Assembly (NCBI GenBank): GCA_030533445.1
Contig: CM060080.1
Location: 36,408,380-36,472,379 of the forward strand
DNA: 64,000 nt
Reading direction: 5' to 3'
DNA from: Cyprinodon diabolis
Lineage: Eukaryota; Chordata; Actinopteri; Cyprinodontiformes; Cyprinodontidae
Positions 60,601 through 64,000 of the stretch are shown here, in pieces. Position 1 is the first letter of the stretch, and each line of letters opens with the position of its first letter. Under the pieces are notes generated by a model. It saw only the letters and a list, made by a program, of their open reading frames with translations. It was not told where the DNA came from and did no database searches. A program made the position numbers and the translations under genes.

Positions 60601-60618
60601 TTCCAAAAGAGCCGCCAT
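39480..60618 (-). CDS. cdan1: codanin-1, complete 28-exon gene
   Basis: Codanin-1 sequesters the histone chaperone ASF1 and partners with CDIN1; human mutations cause congenital dyserythropoietic anaemia type I. The exon lengths sum to 3981 nt, giving 1326 residues plus TGA (39482-39480); from memory human is about 1227. The ATG (60618-60616) has A at -3 and G at +4. Visible landmarks are an N-terminal [13 protein letters not shown] block followed by TPAKTP, the ASF1-binding RRINPTPVS motif (about residues 257-265), [57 protein letters not shown], and [11 protein letters not shown] towards the C-terminus. Every junction keeps phase. All introns are GT-AG except intron 9 (GC-AG). Introns 1 and 20 carry Tc1 transposons; introns 7, 9, 14 and 23 carry MITEs. 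The next gene downstream on the same strand is stard9. Identification rests on many conserved blocks recalled from the family. Confidence 0.97.
39686..39793 (-). CDS. cdan1: cdan1 exon 27 (residues 1251-1286)
   Basis: Reads [20 protein letters not shown] and then [15 protein letters not shown]; human has LLLFLLRELVEKGLM. Acceptor CTTTTTAG|AAGAAG, donor CAACG|GTAAGA. Confidence 0.94.
40080..40320. repeat. possible decayed Tc1 fragment in cdan1 intron 26
   Basis: CCCACAGCATCCTTCACTGTACTTAACTGTTGGCATTTT...CCATTTGTTCACCAGACCATGAGA resembles decayed fish Tc1 transposase sequence read in reverse. No continuous frame. Confidence 0.4.
40488..40696 (-). CDS. cdan1: cdan1 exon 26 (residues 1181-1250)
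   Basis: Encodes [18 protein letters not shown] followed by [14 protein letters not shown]. This is in the C-terminal region assigned to CDIN1 binding in the literature. Acceptor CTGTTTAG|TGTCTG, donor GAG|GTATGA. Confidence 0.93.
40793..40856 (-). CDS. cdan1: cdan1 exon 25 (residues 1160-1180)
   Basis: Reads [20 protein letters not shown]; human has FLCPPAEQHLAKCSVELAS. Acceptor TTGATTAG|TTCTTA, donor CTGG|GTAAGA. Confidence 0.93.
40939..41046 (-). CDS. cdan1: cdan1 exon 24 (residues 1124-1159)
   Basis: Reads [20 protein letters not shown] and then [16 protein letters not shown]; human has DVLSLAVGPRDPDEG. Acceptor CTTATTTAG|GAGATT, donor AGAAAG|GTATAG. Confidence 0.94.
41195..41825. repeat. 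Tc1 arm remnant interrupted by a hAT-like MITE, cdan1 intron 23
   Basis: Sequence on each side of the MITE joins into the decayed Tc1 arm: CCCTTTTTGTCACATCACAATAAAACACTTTAATATAG...CTATGTGATGGA, then ATAGATCAACAAAAAAGTGACAGAAATATG. Confidence 0.6.
41251..41777. mobile_element. hAT-like MITE, cdan1 intron 23
   Basis: Ends TAGGTGGTGGAACGGTTTA / TAAACCGTTCCATCGCTA, flanked by gtgatgga (41243-41250) and gtgataga (41778-41785), an 8-bp duplication with one mismatch. Rich in CCGAACC/GGTTCGG motifs. A second, truncated copy lies at 29699-29910 in opposite orientation. Confidence 0.85.
42108..42328 (-). CDS. cdan1: cdan1 exon 23 (residues 1050-1123)
   Basis: Starts [18 protein letters not shown], continues through a polar variable segment, and ends [12 protein letters not shown] (human APLPSHLISEIK). 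Acceptor CTTTAAAG|CGCTGA, donor ATCAAG|GTATGA. Confidence 0.95.
42522..42600 (-). CDS. cdan1: cdan1 exon 22 (residues 1024-1049)
   Basis: Reads [20 protein letters not shown] and then LSANIT, matching human [26 protein letters not shown]. Acceptor TTTCCAG|GTCCTG, donor TTACAG|GTAGCT. Confidence 0.97.
42722..42785 (-). CDS. cdan1: cdan1 exon 21 (residues 1002-1023)
   Basis: A short exon reading [20 protein letters not shown], matching human [20 protein letters not shown]. Acceptor TTATGCAG|ATTTTG, donor CAGCA|GTACGT. Confidence 0.95.
43428..45039 (-). mobile_element. Tc1-like DD34E transposon, full-length copy in cdan1 intron 20
   Basis: 1612 bp flanked by TA duplications (43426-43427, 45040-45041). 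The 202-bp TIRs (43428-43629, 44838-45039) have terminal CAGGTGCTGG on both ends and two copies of AAAATTAGAATAT each (43442-43454 and 43616-43628 on the left). The transposase lies on the minus strand, the same sense as cdan1. Confidence 0.98.
43716..44720 (-). CDS. Tc1 transposase, 334 aa, intact
   Basis: The same protein as at 58985-59986, with paired-type HTHs, a GRKR-like hook, and the DDE triad in [15 protein letters not shown] and PNPIENLW-type motifs. It differs by an extra lysine and a few substitutions (for example Ile rather than Met near residue 15, Ser rather than Pro after MQYTR). It is open from MGKTADLT to a natural stop after GGPTKY, so it could be functional. Activity is inferred, not shown. 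Confidence 0.96.
   Translation of the reverse strand: MGKTADLTVVQKTTIDTLHKEGKTQKVIAKEAGCSQSSVSKHINREAKGRKRCGRKKCTSKRDNRTLERIVKQNPFKNVGEIHKEWTAAGVSASRTTTHRRMKDMGFCCRIPCVKPLLNHRQRQKRLAWAKEKQDWTAGEWSKVMFSDESKFCISFGNQGPRVWRKRREALHPRCLKSSVKFPQSVMVWGAMSSAGVGPLCFLRSRVNAAIYQEVLEHFMLPAADQLFGDADFIFQQDLAPAHSAKATSTWLKDHGIPVLNWPANSPDLNPIENLWGIVKKKMQYTRSNNSEELKATIRATWAIITPEQCHRLIDSMPRRIAAVIQAKGGPTKY
45372..45628. repeat. CACTG-ended repeat, copy D, in cdan1 intron 20
   Basis: Ends TTCAATTTTTTGCAGTG; the body TTTACCCTTAATTTCAGTAGATAGACGAGATGATTTGC matches copies A-C. The left end is degraded. Confidence 0.65.
45970..46119 (-). CDS. cdan1: cdan1 exon 20 (residues 952-1001)
   Basis: Encodes [20 protein letters not shown] and then a segment ending ALGKAN. 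Human reads ATLVADLVRQAESLL at this point. Acceptor CTCGCAG|GGCGAC, donor AACAG|GTGAAA. The following intron holds the first Tc1 transposon. Confidence 0.92.
46384..46487 (-). CDS. cdan1: cdan1 exon 19 (residues 918-951)
   Basis: Encodes [20 protein letters not shown] followed by [14 protein letters not shown], one of the most conserved stretches of codanin-1. Acceptor TGTGACAG|GTGGAC, donor ATAAA|GTTAGT. Confidence 0.97.
46581..46717 (-). CDS. cdan1: cdan1 exon 18 (residues 872-917)
   Basis: Encodes [20 protein letters not shown] and [10 protein letters not shown], matching human [27 protein letters not shown]. Acceptor CTGTTCAG|GTGAGT, donor CTGCAG|GTGAGT. Confidence 0.96.
47143..47197 (-). 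CDS. cdan1: cdan1 exon 17 (residues 854-871)
   Basis: A 55-nt exon found by reading between splice sites. It encodes [19 protein letters not shown], matching human [19 protein letters not shown]. Acceptor TTCCCAG|GACTGC, donor TCTCG|GTGAGT. Confidence 0.95.
47283..47372 (-). CDS. cdan1: cdan1 exon 16 (residues 824-853)
   Basis: Encodes [20 protein letters not shown] and then DGVTGSTGL. The first half matches human IPTVPEDLFF; the second half is poorly conserved. Acceptor TGTGTAG|ATTCCA, donor GACTT|GTAAGG. Confidence 0.92.
47651..47732 (-). CDS. cdan1: cdan1 exon 15 (residues 796-823)
   Basis: Encodes a [17 protein letters not shown] block, matching human CFLNKLLLLAVLGWLFQ. Acceptor TTTATAG|GAGGCT, donor TTTCAG|GTCAGC. 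Confidence 0.96.
47794..48924. mobile_element. hAT MITE with perfect 8-bp duplication, cdan1 intron 14
   Basis: Terminal TAGGGCTGGGTATTG / CGTACCCAGCCCTA, flanked exactly by ttcaatag (47786-47793, 48925-48932). Subterminal CGGTACCGAAA/TTCGATACCGG motifs repeat at each end. 1131 bp, no recognisable transposase; a short moderately GC-rich centre (48340-48640). Confidence 0.92.
49702..49868 (-). CDS. cdan1: cdan1 exon 14 (residues 741-795)
   Basis: Encodes [20 protein letters not shown] followed by a hydrophobic leucine-rich run. It matches human [20 protein letters not shown]. Acceptor TTCTACAG|AGTGTC, donor CTACAG|GTGGGA. Confidence 0.96.
49977..50120 (-). CDS. cdan1: cdan1 exon 13 (residues 693-740)
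   Basis: Encodes [20 protein letters not shown] followed by a Ser/Lys/Glu linker and VALRSK. It matches human [22 protein letters not shown]. Acceptor TTTTTCAG|GATGAG, donor AGTAAG|GTGATC. Confidence 0.96.
50207..50339 (-). CDS. cdan1: cdan1 exon 12 (residues 648-692)
   Basis: Encodes [16 protein letters not shown] and then an acidic stretch (DGEDEEDGD). Human has QFNQHLMDSLSLKI here, also followed by an acidic segment. Acceptor GTCCCAG|CTGCCA, donor CAGCAG|GTAATC. Confidence 0.93.
50965..51170 (-). CDS. cdan1: cdan1 exon 11 (residues 580-647)
   Basis: Encodes [20 protein letters not shown] and then [17 protein letters not shown], a near-identical match to the human [21 protein letters not shown]...FRDFI block. 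Acceptor GCTCACAG|ATGTGT, donor GCTG|GTGAGA. Confidence 0.96.
51261..51336 (-). CDS. cdan1: cdan1 exon 10 (residues 554-579)
   Basis: Encodes [20 protein letters not shown] and KQLVQ, matching human [23 protein letters not shown]. Acceptor TTCTTTAG|AGGAAT, donor TTCAG|GTACGT. Confidence 0.95.
51885..53738. mobile_element. DNA transposon derivative filling most of cdan1 intron 9
   Basis: Ends GCCCATGTCACACCTAGCTGATTTAGACAGCG and, inverted, GTCCCTATCACACTTTGACGATTTAGCCAGCG: about 30-bp imperfect TIRs. TATGCCAGCG/CGTATGCC motifs recur subterminally. No clear target duplication. A second element (52224-53123) is nested inside. Its right edge is about 21 nt from the cdan1 GC splice donor. Confidence 0.75.
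52224..53123. mobile_element. nested MITE with CAGGG/CCCTG ends inside the intron 9 element
   Basis: Left CAGGGGTTGACGTTAAGGATTTTTACCACTTGCCC; right, inverted, CAGGGCTCGATGTTAACCATTGCCCGATCG. Flanked by aactt (52219-52223) and tactt (53124-53128), a possible 5-bp duplication with one mismatch. Confidence 0.7.
53760..53849 (-). CDS. cdan1: cdan1 exon 9 (residues 524-553), GC donor
   Basis: Encodes [12 protein letters not shown] followed by [13 protein letters not shown]. The acceptor is canonical (CTCTCAG|AGATAT). The donor reads AAATCAG|GCAAGT, a GC-AG intron with otherwise perfect consensus. The next exon begins AGGAATGATG, so phase continues exactly (K-I-R-G-M-M). No GT donor in the neighbourhood keeps the frame. 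Confidence 0.92.
53975..54084 (-). CDS. cdan1: cdan1 exon 8 (residues 488-523)
   Basis: Encodes [20 protein letters not shown] and then an [13 protein letters not shown] segment, matching human [17 protein letters not shown]. Acceptor GTTCCAG|CTCTCT, donor CAGAG|GTATAT. Confidence 0.95.
54703..55001. mobile_element. MITE with CAGGG/CCCTG ends and 5-bp duplication, cdan1 intron 7
   Basis: 299 bp starting CAGGGTTTATACATGAATGAG and ending GACCCGCGGAAACCCTG, flanked by tttta on both sides (54698-54702, 55002-55006). Its right end is nearly the same as that of the element at 9415-10350. The minus strand encodes [20 protein letters not shown], then [14 protein letters not shown], resembling the N-terminal zinc-finger region of a fish transposase. 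Confidence 0.75.
55721..55841 (-). CDS. cdan1: cdan1 exon 7 (residues 447-487)
   Basis: Encodes [20 protein letters not shown], corresponding to human [15 protein letters not shown]. Acceptor TTGACAG|GTTGGT, donor CTAAG|GTCAGA. Confidence 0.94.
56338..56416 (-). CDS. cdan1: cdan1 exon 6 (residues 421-446)
   Basis: Too short to be obvious as an ORF. Reading in phase from the previous exon gives [20 protein letters not shown] and then VLENQF, matching the human CVFFAVQVLECHFQ segment. Acceptor TTTTCAG|ATGTCT, donor TTTCA|GTGAGT. Confidence 0.92.
56496..56612 (-). CDS. cdan1: cdan1 exon 5 (residues 382-420)
   Basis: Encodes [20 protein letters not shown], one of the most conserved codanin-1 blocks, and then a variable Ser/Gly/Glu stretch. 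Acceptor TTCAAAG|AAAACC, donor TCCG|GTGAGC. Confidence 0.95.
56767..56957 (-). CDS. cdan1: cdan1 exon 4 (residues 318-381)
   Basis: Acceptor CTATAG|GACAAA, donor TCTG|GTAAAT. A variable Pro/Thr/Ser-rich linker leads into [11 protein letters not shown], which aligns with the human VALVYSSCIA segment. Confidence 0.92.
57568..57768 (-). CDS. cdan1: cdan1 exon 3 (residues 251-317, ASF1-binding motif)
   Basis: Starts in phase with [16 protein letters not shown] and continues to KPKTCFTS. This is the B-domain-like motif that resembles the ASF1-binding segments of HIRA and CAF-1 p60. Acceptor CTCCAG|GACATC, donor AAAA|GTAAGC. It ends in a charged helix ([10 protein letters not shown]). Confidence 0.95.
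57851..58524 (-). CDS. cdan1: cdan1 exon 2 (residues 27-250)
   Basis: The largest exon (674 nt). The acceptor is TTTTCAACAG|GAGAAT and the donor CAGG|GTGAGA. It encodes the conserved [13 protein letters not shown] block, a TPAKTP motif, a long low-complexity Ser/Pro/Arg/Gly-rich stretch that looks disordered, and then a [16 protein letters not shown] motif before the ASF1-binding segment. The longer disordered stretch is probably part of why this protein exceeds the human length. Confidence 0.95.
58666..60274 (+). mobile_element. Tc1-like DD34E transposon, full-length copy in cdan1 intron 1
   Basis: Two 202-bp terminal inverted repeats (58666-58867 and 60073-60274) start CAGGTGCTGG and flank an intact transposase. 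Each TIR contains the direct motif AAAATTAGAATAT twice (outer and inner), the IR/DR layout of Tc1 elements such as Sleeping Beauty. The insertion lies between TA dinucleotides in an AT/AC microsatellite. The outermost right base is A instead of the expected G. Orientation is opposite to the host gene and to the other copy at 43428-45039, with which it is nearly identical. Confidence 0.97.
58985..59986 (+). CDS. Tc1 transposase, 333 aa, intact
   Basis: Catalyses cut-and-paste transposition at TA sites. The N-terminus has two HTH motifs (paired-like: [15 protein letters not shown], then [13 protein letters not shown]) joined by a basic GRKR-type hook (RKRCGRKK). The DDE catalytic residues lie in [15 protein letters not shown] and [10 protein letters not shown], with DD34E spacing. 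Start chosen at MGKTADLT, the usual Tc1 start; the frame opens 12 codons earlier. Compared with the other copy it lacks one lysine (KK rather than KKK before MQYTR) and differs at four residues. No stop or frameshift. Not a host gene. Confidence 0.96.
   Translation: MGKTADLTVVQKTTMDTLHKEGKTQKVIAKEAGCSQSSVSKHINREAKGRKRCGRKKCTSKRDNRTLERIVKQNPFKNVGEIHKEWTAAGVSASRTTTHRRMKDMGFCCRIPCVKPLLNHRQRQKRLAWAKEKQDWTAGEWSKVMFSDESKFCISFGNQGPRVWRKRREALHPRCLKSSVKFPQSVMVWGAMSSAGVGPLCFLRSRVNAATYQEVLEHFMLPAADQLFGDADFIFQQDLAPAHSAKATSTWLKDHGIPVLNWPANSPDLNPIENLWGIVKKMQYTRPNNSEELKATIRATWAIITPEQCHRLIDSMPRRIAAVIQAKGGPTKY
60275..60298. repeat. (TA)n microsatellite at the Tc1 right edge
   Basis: A short TA run just outside the right TIR of the intron 1 Tc1. 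With the AC/AT run at 58635-58665 it shows the element landed in an existing microsatellite rich in TA targets. Confidence 0.85.
60541..60618 (-). CDS. cdan1: cdan1 exon 1 (residues 1-26)
   Basis: Encodes [20 protein letters not shown] and six further residues, then splices at CAG|GTAGGA. It corresponds to the human N-terminus (MAAVLESLL...). The upstream sequence has no TATA box; the minus-strand leader is moderately CpG-containing. Confidence 0.93.
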
Positions 60619-60850
60619 TCTGGGCTGAAAGAGACTGGAGGAGGCGGAGTCATCGTTTGCGCATGCGCACTGTCAAAGCGGAGGCCCAACAGGCAGAGAC
60701 GTACATGCGTCAAGATCCGCATTAGCTTCTCTCTGAACGTCCGTACGGCCGCCATGTTGTGATAGGAAAGTTCACAGTTTAACACTGAAAGCAAGGTTTT
60801 TCCTAATAAAGCCCCACTCCACAAAAGGTCATATCGATTTTATTTTCATT
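60619..60850 (-). promoter_or_regulatory. cdan1: probable cdan1 5' UTR and TATA-less promoter
   Basis: The sequence upstream of the cdan1 ATG is more GC- and CpG-rich than its surroundings (about 60640-60760) and has no TATA box at a useful distance. I see no coding exon of a divergent gene here. The promoter call is inferred from position and composition only. Confidence 0.45.
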
Positions 60851-61027
60851 TTATTTAATTGTTTGCTGAGGAAACATAGATGTAGAGCTGTCACCCAAAC
60901 ATAAAAATATAATGTTTTTCCTCTAGCAATATACTTTTCATGTTTAGTACAATGATGTTATTAGAATAACCTCTGCTCTTTTCACGGGGGTCCATGAAGA
61001 ATCTACCCCTCCTTAATTTAAATAGCA

Positions 61028-61062
61028 GATATAGATAGATAGATAGATAGATAGATAGAAGT
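61028..61062. repeat. (GATA)n microsatellite
   Basis: About eight GATA units upstream of cdan1. Confidence 0.95.
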
Positions 61063-61559
61063 GATCACTATTGCATATGTATCTAAGGTGTCAAAGACTT
61101 AATGGCATTCACCTGTCAATTCAACAGCCTTTACCATATTTGAATAAGCCTTGTTAATAGCTAAATTGAGATTAATTTACTTAGTGTTTGTTTACTTTAA
61201 ATGTATTTTTATTTATGTATCTCTTTTATATGTAATTTAGGTGAGGGTTTAATCGTAGGCATATATTTTTGTTCTTATACATTTATTTTGTAGATTGTCT
61301 CTAACTGTTTACAAAAATGCTACTCACAACCAAGGGCGTAGGTTTGATTTGAACCTTGGTAGGGACACTATTGGTCGGGTGTCATTGGTGCTATGCAATA
61401 TGCATGCCCTTTTTTATGCTCGATGTGAGCATCGGTACTGATAAGAGGAATTCATTGTTAAAAGAGAAAAGCATAATTTTGCTATATTAATAAAAATTTT
61501 ATAAGCACTACAATCATTAGATGCTGTTTATCAATGTTTGAAGTATCACCGGCTCTGAA

Positions 61560-62510
61560 GAATGTGGAATTAGGACTGTTTTCCACTTTGAAAATGGTTT
61601 TTGTCCTGGTCGTGGAACGCTGGACCAGCTCTACAACCTCAGCAGGGTCCTGGAGGGTGCATGGGAGTTCGCCCAACCAGTCTACATGTGCTTTGTGGAC
61701 TTGGAGAAGGTGTTCGACCGTCTCCCTCAGGGGGGCCCTGTGGGGTGTTCTCCGGGAGTACGGGGTGCCGGGCCCTTTGATACGGGCTGTCAGGTCCCTG
61801 TATGACCGGTGTAAGAGCCTGGTCCGCATTGCCGGCAGTAAGTCGGGCTCGTTTCCGGTGAGAGTTGGACTCCGCCAGGGCTGCCCTTTGTCACAGATTC
61901 TGTTCATTACCTTCATGGACAGAATTTCTAGGCGCAGCCAAGGTGTTGAGGGGATCCGTTTTGGTGGCCTTAGGATTGCGTCTCTCCTTTTTGCAGATGA
62001 TGTAGTCCTATTGGCTTCATCAGGTTGTGATCTGCAGCTCTCACTGGATCGGTTCACAGCCGAGTGTGAAGCGGCCGGAATGGGGATCAGTGCCTCCAAA
62101 TCCGAGGCCATGGTCTTGAGCCGGAAAAGGGTAGAGTGAATTCTCCAGGTCAGGGGGGTGTCCTGCCCCAAGTGGAGCAGTTTAAGTATCTCGGGATCTT
62201 GCTCATGAATGAGGGAAGAAGGGAGCGGGAGACTGACAGGTGGATTGGCGCAGCGTCTGCCGTGAAGCGGGCGCTGTATCGGTCCGTCGTGGTGAAGAGA
62301 GAGCTGAGTCAAAAAGCGAACCTCTCGATTTACCGGTCGATCTACGTTCCTACCCTCATCTATGGTCATGAACTCTGAGTCATGACCGAAAGAATGAGAT
62401 CGCGGATACAAGCAGCCGAAATGGGTTCCCTCCGTAGGGTGGCTGGGCTCTCCCTTAGAGATAGGGTGAGAAGCTCGGTCATCCGGGAGGGACTCGGAGT
62501 AGAGCCGCTG
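61560..62510 (+). pseudogene. LINE reverse transcriptase fragment with frameshifts
   Basis: Reverse transcriptase of a non-LTR retrotransposon. RT motif A (CFVDLEKVFD, about 61690-61720) is in one frame; motif B (GLRQGCPLSQILF, about 61868) and the catalytic FADDVVLLAS (about 61990) are in another; YLGILLMNEG and SIYRSIYVPTLIYGHEL (62190-62378) follow in a third. At least two frameshifts and a stop make it inactive. Both termini are missing; the 3' side stops where the satellite begins. Clade not assigned. Confidence 0.88.
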
Positions 62511-63660
62511 TCACATGACTTGAGAGCTATTGACGAAAAATACTAAATTTTACAAAAGAAATTGCTAAAAAATAAAATTACAGTAGAACGAAAAACAAAT
62601 GAGTGTGCCCCATCTACAGAGACTAGTAGAACAATTTCACACTGATTTTGGGTCAACAGGTCACATGACTTGGGAGCTATTGACGAAAAATACTTAATTT
62701 TACAAAAAAAAATGCTAAAAAATAAAAAAAGAGAATGAAAAACAAACAAGTGTGCCCCATCTACAGAGACTAGTAGAACAATTTCACGCTGATTTTGGGT
62801 CAATAGGTCACATGACTTGGAAGCTATTGACAAAAAATACTAAATTTTACAAAAAAAATTGCTAAAAAATAAAAAAAGAGAATGAAAAACAAACAAGTGT
62901 GCCCCATCTACACAGACTAGTAGAACAATTTCACACTGATTTTGGGTCAACAGGTCACATGACTTGGGAGCTATTGACGAAAAAAATACTAAATTTTACA
63001 AAAAAAATTGCTAAAAAATAAAAAAAGAGAATGAAAAACAAACAAGTGTGCCCCATCTACACAGACTAGTAGAACAATTTCACGCTGATTTTGGGTCAAC
63101 AGGTCACATGACTTGGAAGCTATTGACAAAAATACTAAATTTTACAAAAAAATAGCTAAAAATAAAAAAAAGAGTTAGAATGAAAAACAAATGAGTTTGC
63201 CCCATCTACAGAGACTAGTAGAACTATTTCATGCTGATTATGGGTCAACAGGTCACATGACTTGGGAGCTATTGACGAAAAATACAAAATTTTACAAAAG
63301 AAATTGCTAAAAAATAAAAAAAGAGTTAGAATGAAAAACAAATAAGCGTGCCCCATCTACAGAGACTAGTAGAACTATTTCATGCTGATTATGGGTCAAC
63401 AGGTCACATGACTTGGGAGCTATTGACGAAAAATACAAAATTTTACAAAAGAAATTGCTAAAAAATAAAAAAAGAGTTAGAATGAAAAACAAATAAGCGT
63501 GCCCCATCTACAGAGACTAGTAGAACAATTTCATGCTGATTTTGGGTCAACAGGTCACATGACTTGGGAGCTATTGACGAAAAATACAACATTTTACAAA
63601 AAAAATTGCTAAAAAATAAAAAAAGAGTTAGAATGAAAAACAAACAAGTGTGCCCCATCT
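62511..63660. repeat. tandem satellite, 147-151 bp period, about 7.7 units
   Basis: Units start TCACATGACTTG at 62511, 62661, 62808, 62955, 63104, 63253, 63404 and 63555; the last is incomplete. Each has CTATTGACGAAAAATAC, TTTACAAAAAAAATTGC, GTGTGCCCCATCTACAGAGA and GATTTTGGGTCAACAG. Units 6 and 7 are nearly identical, suggesting recent unequal exchange. Confidence 0.95.
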
Positions 63661-64000
63661 AAGCGCTGACTACCTGATGCGATAGTCCACTCTTCCTTCC
63701 TCCTCAAAAATGAGGAAGGGGAGGGGTCAGTGGATAACACCAGGGTTAAGCCTTTTCATCCAGCGTCATCAATAGAAGGAGAAAAACACAGGCAGAGACG
63801 ATATAGCCGATAAATTAAATGACGTGGATAATTTTTATTTATCATGCGATTAATTGATTTATTGATTAATCGCGACTTGCACACCCATGGTCCGGGTCTC
63901 TCCAGGGCTTGAGGTACCGTAGGTAGCCATAGGCTGAAGCACAATCGCTGTGTTCTCAGCTGCAATAATAAGATAAAGGAAGTCAAAAATATGAGCAGAT
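63661..64000. repeat. repeat-derived sequence right of the satellite
   Basis: Contains the inverted pair CTTCCTCCTC...GAGGAAGGGGAGGG (about 63697-63726) and GATTAATTGATTTATTGATTAATCGCG (63848-63874), wording found in fish MITEs and also in decayed form at 57265-57345. No gene. Confidence 0.4.

Noticed and set aside
62543..63658. Repeated minus-strand peptide (SIAPKSCDLLTQNQ type) across the satellite
   Set aside because: Open only because unit lengths are sometimes multiples of three and the unit lacks stops in that frame; it is a shadow of the satellite, not a repeat protein.

Overview
This is vertebrate nuclear DNA, almost certainly from a teleost fish. Small exons with canonical splice sites sit in large AT-rich introns, and the interspersed repeats are of the kinds that dominate fish genomes: Tc1, hAT MITEs, pogo-like MITEs, TTAA MITEs, tRNA-SINEs and LINE remnants. 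There are no operons, bacterial signals, CRISPR arrays or rRNA genes. I cannot name the species.

Two protein genes account for essentially all real coding sequence, and both lie on the minus strand. From 60618 down to 39480 is a complete cdan1 gene (codanin-1): 28 coding exons, whose lengths add up to 3981 nt, an exact open frame of 1326 residues plus stop, with a polyadenylation signal at 38968-38973. From 36692 down to the left edge is the 5' part of stard9 (the kinesin-3-like motor KIF16A): 21 coding exons covering the motor domain, neck, FHA domain and the start of the long tail. The rest of stard9, including its START domain, lies beyond position 1. The two genes are also neighbours in human, but there they are convergent as I recall it; here they run head-to-tail about 2.2 kb apart.

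The non-coding DNA is a layered record of transposition. cdan1 introns 1 and 20 each carry a full-length (about 1.6 kb), apparently intact Tc1 transposon; the two copies are nearly identical and in opposite orientation. Other cdan1 introns hold hAT MITEs with 8-bp target duplications (introns 14 and 23) and a larger element in intron 9, which ends about 21 nt from an unusual GC-AG splice donor. stard9 introns hold hAT-derived elements (974-2137, 4995-5920), pogo-like MITEs, TTAA elements (one nested inside another repeat, one possible case hosting a SINE), a LINE 3' end that has grown a 20-bp minisatellite, and many Tc1 remnants. Three elements ending CAGGG/CCCTG (or close variants) appear to share a 5-bp target duplication and may be a poorly characterised group.

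Upstream of cdan1 (60620-64000) there is no second gene: there is a frameshifted LINE reverse transcriptase (61560-62510) that abuts about 7.7 copies of a 147-151 bp satellite (62511-63660).

Exon coordinates were derived by hand from splice motifs, phase continuity and recalled similarity to the human proteins. No alignment or database search was run.
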